Positions 20,026 through 31,439 of a DNA stretch of 64,000 nucleotides are shown here, piece by piece; within the stretch, counting starts at the first letter, position 1, and every line of letters begins with the position of its first letter. The stretch comes from Clavulina sp. PMI_390 (lineage: Eukaryota; Basidiomycota; Agaricomycetes; Cantharellales; Hydnaceae), in contig WIDE01000102.1 of the NCBI GenBank assembly GCA_015039315.1, positions 1 through 64,000 of the forward strand. Direction: 5' to 3'. The notes below the pieces were generated by a model that did not search any database, was not told the DNA's origin, and saw only the letters and a program-made list of their open reading frames with translations. The position numbers were made by a program, and so were the translations under genes.

Positions 20026-21092
20026 CTATGCCTGGCTCCTTGGAGGGAGAGGAGGCTCGTCACGGGTCGCACCGGTGCCTTTCATCAACGCAGGGTGTAG
20101 CGGTGGGGCTGCCATCATCTTCTCGCGCTGCTCGTCACCCATGCTGGTTCTCCTAATAGGAGACTGTTGCATCTGACCCTGGTTCGCATACGATGTCGTG
20201 GGCGCAGTGTTAAAGGACGAGGGCTGCTGCGAGCCGGTATTTGATGCCATGGTGTTTGTCGAGGTGGGATCGAGGGCGTTAGCGCCTGCAGAGTGTTGCA
20301 TATCATCTGCGGTCCTCATCCCTGCGGAGCTGAAGGCAGCGCCGCCAGACATGGGAAGAGTCGGGGTAGGACGAGCATCCTCGTTGATCGCAGGGTGAGC
20401 ACCCACGCTCAAGGAAGGGTCTGTCGTCGTAGCCCTTGGCTCAGTCATGTGCCCAGTAGTGGTCTTGGGGACAGTGGTGGGAGCGGTGGAGTTGGGGACA
20501 GTGAAGGAAGTAGGGGCGTCTGCGGCATAGAGATCGGATGTAGTATGAAGACCATGACCTCCAGCGCTCGTCGGAGATGTGGTGTAGGTCTCAGAGGTGA
20601 ATGGATCGGCGGTACTGGTGGTACCAACGGGGAAGTCGTGAGTGCCAGCATGGGTGCTGGTAGTACTTCCTGAGGTATTCTTGGATCCGCCACGCAGAGC
20701 AGCCAAACCCTCGTGGAATTCCGTCATACCACGGGAGGCGACGTCCCCACTGCGCTCGCCAGAAGCTGACAGGGGATTAGAGCCATCTCGTCCAGCAACA
20801 CGCTCCCCAGCAGTGTCGATGAAGTTATTGATATTGCCGCTATCGAAGTCATTTCGAAATGAGTAGACGGACGAGGATGGAAGGAAGTGAGGACCTCAAT
20901 ACATACCGTAGGACTTCACCAGCGCCGTGTACGGTTTTGAAGACACCGCTAATACCACAGAAAGTGGTAAGATGATGACGTCAGTTTCAAAATATGCCAA
21001 GAAAGTTGTAGATAGAATACTAAGGATACTTACTCCATAGCACCTCCGCCAAAAGTAGACGACTTCTTAGGGTTTTCTTGATTGTTTGGCAT
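20026..21092 (-). CDS. Ser/Thr/Pro-rich protein with a GAGE-type N-terminus
   Basis: Three exons: MPNNQENPKKSSTFGGGAM, then GVFKTVHGAGEVLR, then GNINNFIDTAGERVAG continuing to the stop at 20026. The joins use GTAAGT, GTATGT and TAG acceptors and keep phase. The conserved-looking part is the first 60-70 residues (VHGAGEVLRGNINNFIDTA), a pattern I associate with small fungal proteins of unknown function. The remainder is a low-complexity Ser/Thr/Gly/Pro tail (for example TSPTSAGGHGLHTTSD), probably disordered, ending in DEPPLPPRSQA. No signal peptide or membrane segment is seen. A truncated duplicate of the last codons lies 150 bp downstream. No function can be assigned. Confidence 0.75.
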
Positions 21093-21684
21093 TTTGTTGG
21101 GTGTTAGGATCGAAAATGAGAACTGGGGGGCAGCAGGCGCAAAAACGCAGAAAGGAAATCCCAATAGCGTTCACATCAGAATGATTGTCATAGGCTCTTT
21201 CACGGTCGAGGTATAATGTTAACTCACAAGCTAGTTGAGCTTAGATTGATAAGACTCAATGATTTGGGATGGTCGAATAGAGTCCAAGGAAGAGATGCTT
21301 TATAGGATTCAAGAATTCCTTGAAAGGAGCTTCGTATTGGAAGATGAGGTGAGGACATTGTTGCGTCATGGCGCAGTCATAGGTTGGAGTCCGAACATTG
21401 TGCCCCACATTTCGGGCGGGGACGACGACGGATGATCACTTATGTTTATTGCGACTAGAAATGACAATGAACACTCGTAATCGCAAGACAATGTAGTGGC
21501 TATAGGAAGATCCTGGCCCTATTGTGCAAGAAGATAAGACTCTGTTTGCTGAAATGGAGCTGACACAGGGCATGTGTTGTGTTCGAGGTCACCAAGCTGC
21601 GACACAAACAAAATCTCCGCCTTAGTCCATCCTTTTCAATTTTACTCAGAGAGCCGGCGGCAGATTGAATATCTGGCTGCATCT

Positions 21685-23529
21685 ATGACTTCTATTGTGG
21701 AAGAAGAGTGGACTCCCGCATATTTCAACCCTCCGCTCGCTGGCGAAAGGAATGGGTGGGTGCTAAACCAGCTGCGCCGATTCTCCATACGAACAGTCAG
21801 TCAGTCTCCAAATGCCACCGATCTGAGCCTGAGCAATCTTAATACCCGATGAAATGAAATCTGAGATCCGCCCTTCTATTTTCCTTGTGCTGGTCCTGCC
21901 ACTATGATAGATCCTCGATATAGGGTGTGGTGAAGGCACCCTCCTCAAATCACTTTCTTCGCCATCACTCGATCGTTACGACCCAAATAGGCCTCTTGAT
22001 CCAGAGGTATCATCGCGCCCCTTATACCCCACGCTCCTCGGTGGCATTGATGTTGATGACACCTGCGTACGTTCCGCAGCTCACAATATCGACGCCAAAT
22101 CACCCGCATTACAATGGACGGACCCATTGCCGCGATGGGACGAGGTAAAAGTGCAGTTCTGGCACGGAGGATTAGAGAGTCTAAATGATGCATTCCTGGA
22201 CCGATTTGAGTGCTTTGTGTCGACTGAGGTGTGAGTAACCAAAATCTCGGCTGAATTCCTACAACAAGGAGAAAGATTTTATCTGATAGTCCTATAATTC
22301 CATCCCCTACCCCACATATATAAAGCGTAGAGCATATACCTGAGAACGTTCTGCAACTCTTCCTTCCACTTGTCCTTGGCTACTACCGTCCCGCATACCT
22401 CCTCCTCACAACACCCAACTACCTCTATAATGAGCTCTTCTCTCCACCTGGTGTTCCTAACGAGACCGGGTACCCTGACCCTACCGGGAAAACCGATCGT
22501 GTCTTTCGGCACTTTGACCACGACCGTGAATGGACGCCATCCGAATGGAAGGAGTGGTGTGAGGCGGGTGCTGCTCCTCACGGGTACGATGTCGAGGTGG
22601 ATTCGATCGGGTACCTAGGGAGACCCGATCCAAATGGGCGATCGGTCGAAGGCGGAGGTACGCTCACAGCTGTTTTCCGCCGCCGCGACCCCGACGCGCA
22701 GCAAAGGATAGTGCCAAAAGAACTCCTGGAACGCCCCATGGAGGCACTACATAAAGCGTCGCTGAGCCCACCACAACACGAACTCTTGGCAGAGTTCGTT
22801 CTTCCTGCACACCCTTCATCGGGCATTGCTCAGCCAGCGGAACAAATCCTGGAGAAGGCGCGGGAGGTTTTCACTATCTCCCCACAGGACACAATGGCCC
22901 TAGACGAACTATGGAGACTCAACGACGTCGCTGTGGCATGCGGTGGTATGCCACGCGCGTTGATCGACGCATTCGTCCTAAATGTACCCGGACCATCATC
23001 TGAGCTCGAATGGGAGATGATGCAGGGTTCTGCAACCGATCTTCTCTCGTGGCTAGTCACTTGGAAAAAGTGGGTGGAGCCAAAGTTTGTTGAGTTCTCC
23101 GCGGACGACGACGGCAATGCTAGGGAGCCATGGGACGGCGAAGTAGGAGACGATGAGTACGACTGGCCTCAACAAGCTGCCCATTCTCTCCCTCCCGAGG
23201 GCGCCGCCGGTGTTTCCGCCGTCGGAGATGCCCGTTCCCAAGAGATCCTTGAAGAGTGGGCCAGTTGGGGACTGCGGTCATGGGAGAACCGCGAGAGGCA
23301 GAAGCGGGAGATGGATTCTGATGATGATGACGCTTGGAGTGTCGCGCCAAACGGAAGCGAGGATGGCGACGTACCTTTTGACGAAAAGAGAAGGGAGATC
23401 GTAGGCGTCTGGGGTGCCGCAGATGACGACGAGCCCGATGCAGGGCCTCTGGCAGAGGTGGAAGCCAAACCAACCCAGCCGGCAGAAGTCTCCTCTACTG
23501 CTGAGAAGATGGACGTGGATGCATTTTGA
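21685..23529 (+). CDS. HEN1: HEN1-type small-RNA 2'-O-methyltransferase, 544 aa
   Basis: Three exons (21685-21795, 21911-22230, 22326-23529) join in phase to 544 codons plus stop. Seen: FNPPLAGERNGWVLNQLRR before the SAM-binding motif I ILDIGCGEGTLL; GGIDVD (motif II) in exon 2; then the metal site STEVVEHIPE (ExxEH, split by intron 2). Further on are LLTTPNYLYNELF and FRHFDHDREWTPSEW, which supplies the additional His. These are the signature of HEN1, which places a 2'-O-methyl on the 3'-terminal ribose of small RNAs in a Mg-dependent reaction. The methyltransferase occupies about residues 1-250. The C-terminal half is a linker with helical segments and an acidic tail rich in DDD; no dsRNA-binding or PPIase domain as in plant HEN1 is seen. 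Inference: it stabilises single-stranded siRNAs of the RNAi pathway. The start is the first ATG in the frame before the conserved block. Confidence 0.9.
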
Positions 23530-24088
23530 TAAAGTGTGTTATCAGTAGAAAGGCTTGAAGCTGTACTTTAGATCGTGTCTCAATGTTGGCGAGCTGAGAG
23601 AGTATCAAGCAGATATCATTTATCAGCAGCCGTCAGGCGAGGAAAAATTCGAGCGCCAATGGTATATTGGCTTCTTGATATTCAAGTTAAGCCCGAGTTT
23701 GTGGAGAGTTTCGCTGAAAAGTGCGCTTGACATTTTGGCTGTCCAGGACTCTCCAGAGCACTTTCTCATCTTGGAGCCAAGCTGCAACGCGCAAAACTCA
23801 TCGCTTTCCCACAAGATTTGGGGAGTCACTATAATACCGCTAAATAAGCCGTTTTATGTAGCAGAGAGAACAATTCTCCTTGAAAGAAGAAATGCAGCAC
23901 GAAGCGAGGTATTGCATTACGCGTGGGAAGTATTTTGATCAACCACAAGCGTCAACAAGTAAACAAATCCACAGCATCGCGTTACCCATCTTGACTCGAA
24001 ACGCGTTTTGTGACTCCTTTCTTGGACCATTATCTTGTAGAGCCACCTTCACGGATAGTTTCATACCACATCTCTTGCTGCAACTACC
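23530..24088. other. Intergenic between HEN1 and disordered-protein gene
   Basis: This 559-bp spacer has no supported gene. It presumably holds the HEN1 3' UTR and the promoter of the next gene. Confidence 0.45.
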
Positions 24089-26728
24089 ATGGGAGGCTTC
24101 AGCGATGACGAAGTGCCTGACAGTGAAGAAGAGCGCGACACTGTCGAGACCAAGGGCCCACAATTGTCGTCCGCAATAGGTAGATAGTAAAACTGCTCTT
24201 CAATTGTACTACCATACCCTAATACCTCTATGTCCTTGATGCTTCGTAGACGAGTTCAGTTCCCCAGCTCTTTCGCGTAATCATGCAGTCGCTGGCCTCA
24301 CCAGTGACGATATCTCGTTCTTCACCACTCCAAACCACTCCGCACTGCTTGGACCTTACAAAACCTCCATCAATGCCCCCAGCGATATATCGAATTTCAC
24401 CCCAAGCGTCCCAGTCACCGTCCTTGCCGATACCGCGAAATCCAATCGCATTCTACCACCCTCTCTCCTATCTCCATCAGTGGACGATAGCTCCTCTTCA
24501 ACCCTTGTACCTACCAAACCAAGGCCGCGCCCCAAACCTCGCTATACTAATAATTCTGCGTCGGCTTCCTCCCCAACTGATATCCCCGCGTACCTTGGCT
24601 ACGAATCCACTGCTATGACCGATCTCTCCCCTGCTCCAAAACCCAGGCCTCGACCCAAGATGATCACATCACGTCCCTCGTCGTCTACCCCCTCCGCCCC
24701 TGCGGTGCCTGTCATTGACCTCAGTTCCGACGAAGGTGAGGCAGTCGCTTCTGCATCAGGTTAGCGTTTGCATCCTCGTGTACTTTGAGCATTCAATTGA
24801 TGGAAGGTCTCTATTGCTCCAAGCCGCATCAAAGAAGAAACGACCCAGCCCAGATGGCGATCGAGCGCATCCTTCCTCTCCCAAGGCGAAGAAGCAGAAG
24901 AAGAATTTCTTCGATGACACCGAGTCCGAGCTTGACCTCTCCCCAGTCAAACCTGCTCTCCCCGACAAAGCTTCGGCTCCCGCTAAGAAACCCCGAAAGT
25001 CCACTCCCAAGAAGGCTCAGCAGGCGTACAACCCGGCCGAGTCTGACGACGAGATGCTGCTTGTCCCCAGTCCCGCACAGCCTGCCTCCAAGCCTACAAA
25101 GGAGAAGAAAAAGAAAGCTTCTACCAAGAAGAGTTCCAAAGATGACAAGCAATTCAAGTCGAAGGAGTTCATTGACTCTGATGATGATGACGCTGCTCCG
25201 TCTGTTGGTGTGGCGCTGGTGCCCAAGTCATCCTCGGCCTCAAGGCAAGCATCTGTTCTGATTGCAGAAGTTGTTCTCCGTGAGTATCAAATCACTCTAC
25301 TATCCTACCCCTAGTACCAGCTGTCACTCACTCGCCTCCGAATCTCTTCAGCGCCCCCACCCTCCCGCCAACAAGCTCCCCACCAACCTTCTCCCTCGAT
25401 ACCTCCTTTGTCCTCTTCTGCTCGTGCCCCTCCTAGGGACTCTGCTAATGCTCGACTCTCGCTTTCACCCCCACCTCCTGCTACTGAATCCTCCCCAGCC
25501 CTCAAAACCAAAACAAAGAAGCGTAAATCCATCCTATCCGATGACGAAGATGCCTTCGACCCATCCTCATCCAAGTCATCCGCCAACGCCTCCATATCGC
25601 GTAAAAAGAAAAGTCGGCCCTCCATCCCCCAGTCTGATGACGAGTTTCCTCCTGGAAAGGACTCCCCAATAGGTCCCAGTGGGCCCGTTGAGTCTTCAGA
25701 GCCTACCCAACACTCTATATCCAAGAAGGGAAAGAAGAGTCAGGCTGGTTCTAAGGATAAGAAGGGCAAGTCCAAGAAGGCGCAGGATAAGACTAATGTG
25801 CGAGTGGATGATGCTTCAGCAACGGCTCAAGATTCCAATAACACCATCGCCGCACCAGCAAAGACCCCAACCGCGCTCCCCGTTGAGCCGGACGACGATG
25901 ATGCGGACGAACTTATTTTGCCAGCTGGGAAGAAGAAGCGAGTTAGCAAGGCGAAGGGGAAGTCTGCTGCTGCGATCCTTTCGGACGATGACGATGACGA
26001 GGATGGTGCTGTGGCCCCTGCTCTACCACGGGAGGAAGCAGCGCCCAGTGTATCACCACCTGATGTGCCCTCTGCGAAAGCCAATGCGGCTACTGTTACC
26101 TCGAAAGGAACTTCAAAGAAACCCCGCAAGTCCAAAGAGGAGGCAGACACTGAGGCGAGACCTGCTAGTGACGACGAGGAGCCCACAGTGAGTAATTGAA
26201 TTAGCTGCATATATGACCTTGACTGATGTTGGGCTGCCCATAAATAGGCTGCCGCCGCTCAGGTTGTCGAGGAATCGCGGCTTGTCAAGCCTGCACCCAG
26301 TAAGGCGAAACAAAAGCCTGCAGAGCCTGAGACTCCCAGCTATCTAAGCAAACCTCGCGAAGCTCGTAAGCCCCCTCGTTACATCCCAACAGTCATTCAC
26401 TTATTCTCATCGCTATCTAGTCACTATCACTGAGATCTTGCACAAGACTGGGCAATCGCGCGCCTCTTCATCTTCTGCATCAGGCTTTTCTGCACAGCGT
26501 AAACTTGGTCTGTCCAAAACGACCCGCATTGCACCCCTCCATGCCTTCCGCCGAACTCCTCCACCTGCCCCGCCTCCGATCCCGAAAACGAAGAAGCCGA
26601 AGAAGAAGGGTGAGGTGGATAGCGATGAGTACGACTCGGAAGAGGAGTACAACTTGCTGGGACTGACGGAGAAGGAGAAGCGGAAGGCGAGGGAAGAGAA
26701 GAGGGCAAGAAAGTTGTACGACGACTAA
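24089..26728 (+). CDS. Large disordered Lys/acidic nuclear protein, possible RAD51AP1-like
   Basis: The model has about six exons, starting MGGFSDDEVPDSEEE and ending in a basic helix (TEKEKRKAREEKRARKLYDD). Exon joins keep phase, for example SSAI to DEFSSPALS, and REA to LTITEILHKTG across the last intron. The body is low complexity. It has RPRPKP repeats, many short acidic patches (SDDDD, DDDDDED) preceded by Ser, and Lys-rich blocks (KKPRKSTPKK, KKKRVSKAKGK), typical of chromatin-bound proteins with nuclear localisation signals and CK2 sites. Near the C-terminus QRKLGLSKTTRIAPLH resembles the RAD51-binding C-terminal motif of vertebrate RAD51AP1 (core LGLSR....VKPLH), followed by a poly-proline stretch. 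The similarity is by eye and from memory of the family. A role in DNA repair is an inference; the gene may equally be an unrelated chromatin protein. Its last 45 codons recur at 31061-31195. Confidence 0.78.
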
Positions 26729-26865
26729 AGCGGAATTTCTGAATCAGGCTATTCCTTTGGATAACTAAGCGTCCTTCAACGATGGATAATTGTCTTATGA
26801 AACAGTCACATTTCTTGGTATAATAACTACAAGAGCGCTGCATTACATGAATCGAGAATCCTCGA

Positions 26866-27600
26866 CTACCTCTTAGCCCCTGCGGCGTCTGAGCTTGTGT
26901 CATCCTTGGCAATAGGCTCATCAGGAGGTTTTTGTTCGCTCTCTTTCTCGTCTTTAACCCCTGTAAGTTCTTCTGGCTCAACAGGCGGCTCGAGGGTGGG
27001 GGCCACAACCGGTGGGTTCTGAGCAGCTGTAATTGCAGCATTCTGGGACTCCAAATCTCCTTGGTTACGAAACGCTTCTGCTATTGCCAGTTCTACAGCT
27101 GGTGGTACACCCTCCGGACGAGGTAACCGTGTGAGCATTCGATTGGATTGAAGTAGATCCCATCTCCGTCTGCGTCTCTCGTCTATCCGTCGCCTATGAC
27201 TAGTAACGCAAGGCTGAAAACAATATACGATGGCGATCGCAAGCAGGAAGCCACCAACGACCGCGCAAACACCGCCCCACACTGGCCATGCCCACCGCAT
27301 CCATTGCTTCATTGGGCCGCCATAGGCAAAGTACTATTCCAAGTCGAGATTTGGGGAGGAATCGGAGTGTCAATCAAGAATCATGTTATAGGGATCGACT
27401 ATGTCACGGGAAATGTAGCTTGGAGGTAAATGCACTTGACTCACCACGGAGAAACCCACAAACATGAAGAATCCTGGGACACAAACGAAAAAGAAAACGA
27501 AGCATATTAAAACTCTCATCACTTTTTCAGCCCAGTTGGCTCCTTCAGCGGCAAAAGGATCATCGATGCGCGCCCTTCGGTGAAGGAAAGGGATACGCAT
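26866..27600 (-). CDS. Small two-TM membrane protein, copy 1
   Basis: Two exons. The first (from ATG at 27600) reads MRIPFLHRRARIDDPFAAEG followed by NWAEKVMR and a first membrane span (VLICFVFFFVCVPGFFMFVG). The second begins YFAYGGPMKQW and has a second span around RWAWPVWGGVCAVVGGFLL, then a basic segment (RRRIDERRRRRW) and a Pro/Glu-rich cytosolic-looking tail of about 90 residues ending AAGAKR. No family is recognised. The basic stretch after the second span predicts both termini inside. The neighbouring locus 27912-28681 is a tandem paralogue sharing DDPFAA.G.NWA and RWAWPVWGG.CA.VGG. Confidence 0.78.
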
Positions 27601-27911
27601 CGTGTGGACACTACGAAGTCCGCCTCCAGAAAGAGGACGAGGTGACTACTGGAGAGGAGCGAGCTACATCATGACCTTACTTATATCACCGCAGTACCGA
27701 AGCGAGTTGAAATGGCAGTGCGATAACACCGCCAACACGGAAACTCGAGCCTCAAATGCATGGCATTTGATTTCTTGATCTATTCAGGCGAATTCCGACG
27801 ATCCAAATGCATATCACGCTACACCTTTGTTCTTGGCAAAGCTTTTATCTCTATAACTACATGCACCCTGCCGAAGCAGAATGAAATAGCTAGCGAAAGG
27901 AGGAGGTGCGG

Positions 27912-28681
27912 TCAAGGTTTGATGTTAGCATCACCTGATGGCGACATCTCAATCGTTTCAATATGCCTTGCGGCTGGCCCAGACCCTGATCCGGCCGTAG
28001 GTTGCGATTGTGTGTCCACAGCTTGCTCTGCGTCAGATTCTGTAGCGCCCTGGTCCGTTTGTGGGCTTGCTTTAATTGGCTCCACCTCCATCGGGTTCTG
28101 AGCCTCTATCGCTGCGGCACTCACCCACGCCTGAGCCTCAAAGGCCCCTTGGTCGCGCAAGGCTTCCGCCATCGCGGCGGGAGGTGGCGCTGCGACTGCC
28201 ACGGCAGGTAATGGTGCGAGCACTCCATTAGAACGAAGCAACTCCTTTTTTCTAAGGCGTCTATCCTCTGCACGTTGCCGATATCGATCACCGCAGGGCT
28301 TGAAGCAGCCCACGATGATGATTATAATTAGGGATCCACCGACGAACGCGCATAACCCGCCCCAAACGGGCCACGCCCATCGAAACTTGGGGGGTATTGG
28401 TTTGTTCCAATTCCAAGCAAAATACTGCGCAAATTGGATGCAAAGTATCCTAAAGTAGTCAGGAAGCGTGTCTTCGACAGCGTGGCAGGTGGCGCTGGCT
28501 ATGAAAAAGATATGGTGAAGACTTACGACACTAAAGCCCAGAAACATTAAGAACCCTGGGAGACAGACGAGGCAAACACAAGGCCCGCTAGGGTTATACC
28601 TATTGCGTCAGCCCAGTTGGTTCCTTTAGCAGCAAAAGGATCATCTATTTGCGCCCTCCAGCGGAGAAAGTGGATAGGCAT
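27912..28681 (-). pseudogene. Small two-TM membrane protein, copy 2 (frameshifted exon 1)
   Basis: Exon 2 is open and closely parallels copy 1: RWAWPVWGGLCAFVGG, a basic segment, then an Ala/Pro/Glu-rich tail ending DANIKP. Exon 1 starts at 28681 (MPIHFLRWRAQIDDPFAAKG) and matches copy 1 up to NWADAIGITLAG. It must then change frame to continue CLPGFLMFLGFSV before the GTAAGT donor. Counting the aligned interval gives 62 bases against 63 in copy 1, so one base is missing within the first membrane span. Either this is a young pseudogene or a one-base assembly error hides an intact gene. Exon 2 shows no other damage, so the error explanation remains open. Confidence 0.65.
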
Positions 28682-29127
28682 CGTGTTTACCCCTCGTAGC
28701 GTGTCACGACGTGGGGAGAAATAGAGCTAAGCGATCGCGGCTTCCGTTGTAGCCTTATATGAGACGAAGGGCGAGTTGAGATGGCGGTGCATCAACACCA
28801 CCAAGAGTCCCGAAGTATAATTTGATACACATGTGGTGCTTCTCATGATCCATGGGTTGGTAGATCAGGCGTGTCAGCCCTGAGTAAAGGATCTCAAGGT
28901 GCTGCTTGGACAGAAAGCCGTTCGAAAGGGGAACGGTATAGTACTACAAGGATTAGCCCTGCGGTCCGGTTAGAAGAATTGGTGAATTAACATCGGATAA
29001 AATAACCTGTAATTCATCGTAGTATCTTGATAGAAGATGAATCAAATCTCATTTATCTGAAAGGCGGATGGAATTTCCAGAATACTTGAGCATAAATTCA
29101 ATGGAAAAAGCTATTTCACACCCCGCA

Positions 29128-29608
29128 GGTGTTACCACCTCCCCTAGGGGGTGTTAGCACCTCCTTGTTTTAGGTCGAATAACGTGTAAATGACGATCGA
29201 CCAACCTCAAAGATTGCCATTCTGATTTACGCGCCACAAACAATGAGCACTCAAGCGCTGATTTGTTCAGTTACGGTATATCACAAGGTTTTCAGTAAGC
29301 GTAAGGCAAGAGAGTTCTTAAGCCCATCTCAACCCGCCCCTCACAAGCCCAACGGCAAACCAAGTCACTGATTAATCCCACCGATATGACATCTTGTACA
29401 TTATTGTGATCATCACACTGACACGGGCTACATAGATACAGAAATCCAATCCTACTCGGGTCTATTTTGGTCGATCACCAATATGGTTGGCTCTGGTTGC
29501 TCTCAAGCTTGACCCCGCGGATCATGGGGGTGCCCGATAGCTATCACCCCTCCCCGTGCAGGGTTTATGGTCGGAAGCCCTCGGGCCGGGGGGAGGGGTG
29601 GTAACACC
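29128..29608. repeat. Inverted-repeat element candidate, 481 bp
   Basis: GGTGTTACCACC at 29128-29139 is exactly inverted at 29597-29608. A nested inverted pair, CACCCCTCCCC (29545-29555) and GGGGAGGGGTG (29590-29600), forms an 11-bp stem. A near direct repeat GGTGTTAGCACCTCC follows the left end. No target-site duplication is evident. It could be a decayed TIR element or simply a GC-rich structured region. Confidence 0.45.
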
Positions 29609-30408
29609 GGGGAGGCGGAGGATAGCTATTTCCAAATTCAATATTCCCGATAGAGAAAAGCTGCGCATATTTGGGGTTGAAAATTATTCATACAGTTATC
29701 AGAGCGCTTCAGTCGATGTAACCACATAGAATGATCGTCTTCACAATGAATGTGTAGAGTGTAGGATGTAAGGAGAATTAGTAGGGGCAATGGACTCTCA
29801 TAAATCCACCATGCCGAGATCTACTATCGATTGTCTTATATCACTCATACCTTTCTAGGCAACAGCTTTATCATAGTCAGGTTGATGAAGTTGCTTCATC
29901 TTCTCGGTGACTTTGCGTCCGTCACATATATCCATCCTTGTAAAATGTTCTGCTCAGTTGTCGATTCCTTGCATTGAGCCTGAGATGTACACCTATATTT
30001 CTTGGTACCCCTCTAGTAGACTCGTGTAATCACACTTTAGCTTGCTAATCCGTATATGCTGTACATGATAACGCATTAATTTCTCGATTCCTGGAATCAA
30101 TCTTGAGCTCATTCAATGGCGGCACATATCTTCCTTAGGCTGCAGATACGCATTTTTGACCAATAAACCACTTTTGAGGAAATTGATATATTGGAGGCAT
30201 GCACGCATCAATTGACATCCAGGGCATAACAGTGTTGTGATGCACTACATGCTAGGGAAGCGAGGGAGATCGTAACTACAGATACAGTAAGACTGATTGA
30301 CATTAGCGTTCCTTGTGGATCAGGTGTAGCAGTCAGTATAATTAAGCAATGCCAAGTCAATAGTATTTGCACGTCTCGTCATTAGGATGCCAGCCTAGGC
30401 AGGAACTT

Positions 30409-30431
30409 CCAGCCTCTATTCTAGAGGCTGG
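30409..30431. repeat. Perfect 10-bp hairpin
   Basis: CCAGCCTCTA and TAGAGGCTGG are separated by 3 bases. The hairpin sits 60 bp before the assembly gap. There is no T-tract and no adjacent gene to give it a role. Confidence 0.6.
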
Positions 30432-30490
30432 GACCCCCTTGAATAGGCCGTATAGTAGGTGAAATTTATATTGCCATTAAGGCACATTAA

Positions 30491-31060
30491 NNNNNNNNNN
30501 NNNNNNNNNNNNNNNNNNNNNNNNNNNNNNNNNNNNNNNNNNNNNNNNNNNNNNNNNNNNNNNNNNNNNNNNNNNNNNNNNNNNNNNNNNNNNNNNNNNN
30601 NNNNNNNNNNNNNNNNNNNNNNNNNNNNNNNNNNNNNNNNNNNNNNNNNNNNNNNNNNNNNNNNNNNNNNNNNNNNNNNNNNNNNNNNNNNNNNNNNNNN
30701 NNNNNNNNNNNNNNNNNNNNNNNNNNNNNNNNNNNNNNNNNNNNNNNNNNNNNNNNNNNNNNNNNNNNNNNNNNNNNNNNNNNNNNNNNNNNNNNNNNNN
30801 NNNNNNNNNNNNNNNNNNNNNNNNNNNNNNNNNNNNNNNNNNNNNNNNNNNNNNNNNNNNNNNNNNNNNNNNNNNNNNNNNNNNNNNNNNNNNNNNNNNN
30901 NNNNNNNNNNNNNNNNNNNNNNNNNNNNNNNNNNNNNNNNNNNNNNNNNNNNNNNNNNNNNNNNNNNNNNNNNNNNNNNNNNNNNNNNNNNNNNNNNNNN
31001 NNNNNNNNNNNNNNNNNNNNNNNNNNNNNNNNNNNNNNNNNNNNNNNNNNNNNNNNNNNN
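30491..31060. other. Assembly gap 2 (570 N)
   Basis: This run of N ends inside the last exon of a duplicate of the 24089-26728 gene. The nominal length is too short to hold the rest of that gene. Confidence 1.
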
Positions 31061-31195
31061 AAGCCCAAGAAGAAGGGTGAGGAGGATAGCGATGAGTACG
31101 ATTCGGAAGAGGAGTATAATTTGCTGGGACTGACGGAGAAGGAGAAGCGGAAGGCCAGGGAGGAGAAGAGGGCAAGAAAGCTGTATGATGACTAG
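31061..31195 (+). CDS. 3' end of a second copy of the disordered-protein gene (partial at gap)
   Basis: These 45 codons (44 residues plus stop), from KPKKKGEEDSDEYDSEEE to KRARKLYDD and a stop, match 26594-26728. There are about 11 base differences in 135, of which ten, counting TAA to TAG, leave the protein unchanged; the exception is Val to Glu. The following 110 bp also match the first copy's 3' flank (GCGTCCTTCAACGATGGATAA, shared as GCGTCCTTCAACGATGG). The bias to silent change argues that this copy has been under selection or is an allelic version, not free decay. The upstream part is hidden by, or missing at, the gap. Confidence 0.7.
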   Translation, partial: KPKKKGEEDSDEYDSEEEYNLLGLTEKEKRKAREEKRARKLYDD

Positions 31196-31439
31196 AATGA
31201 AGTTAGAGCTGGCTGGCTTGTTACTTTGGATACTTGAGCGTCCTTCAACGATGGATAACCGCGTTATGAAACAATGCACATTTCTTGGTATAATAATTAA
31301 ACAGTTACAATGCGTCATTCATCGTCCATTACTACTCTAATACATGCAAGTGTGTGTCCGAACTTGGTATATATACAATGAATCGTCAATGATTGTGTCT
31401 CCCTCCAGTCTTCCTTCATAAAGAAAAAATACGAAATGA

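Larger units (their letters stand above)
28682..30490. other. Gene-free stretch before gap 2
   Basis: This 1.8-kb stretch has no supported gene. It contains the inverted-repeat structure 29128-29608 and a short perfect hairpin at 30409-30431. Confidence 0.5.
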
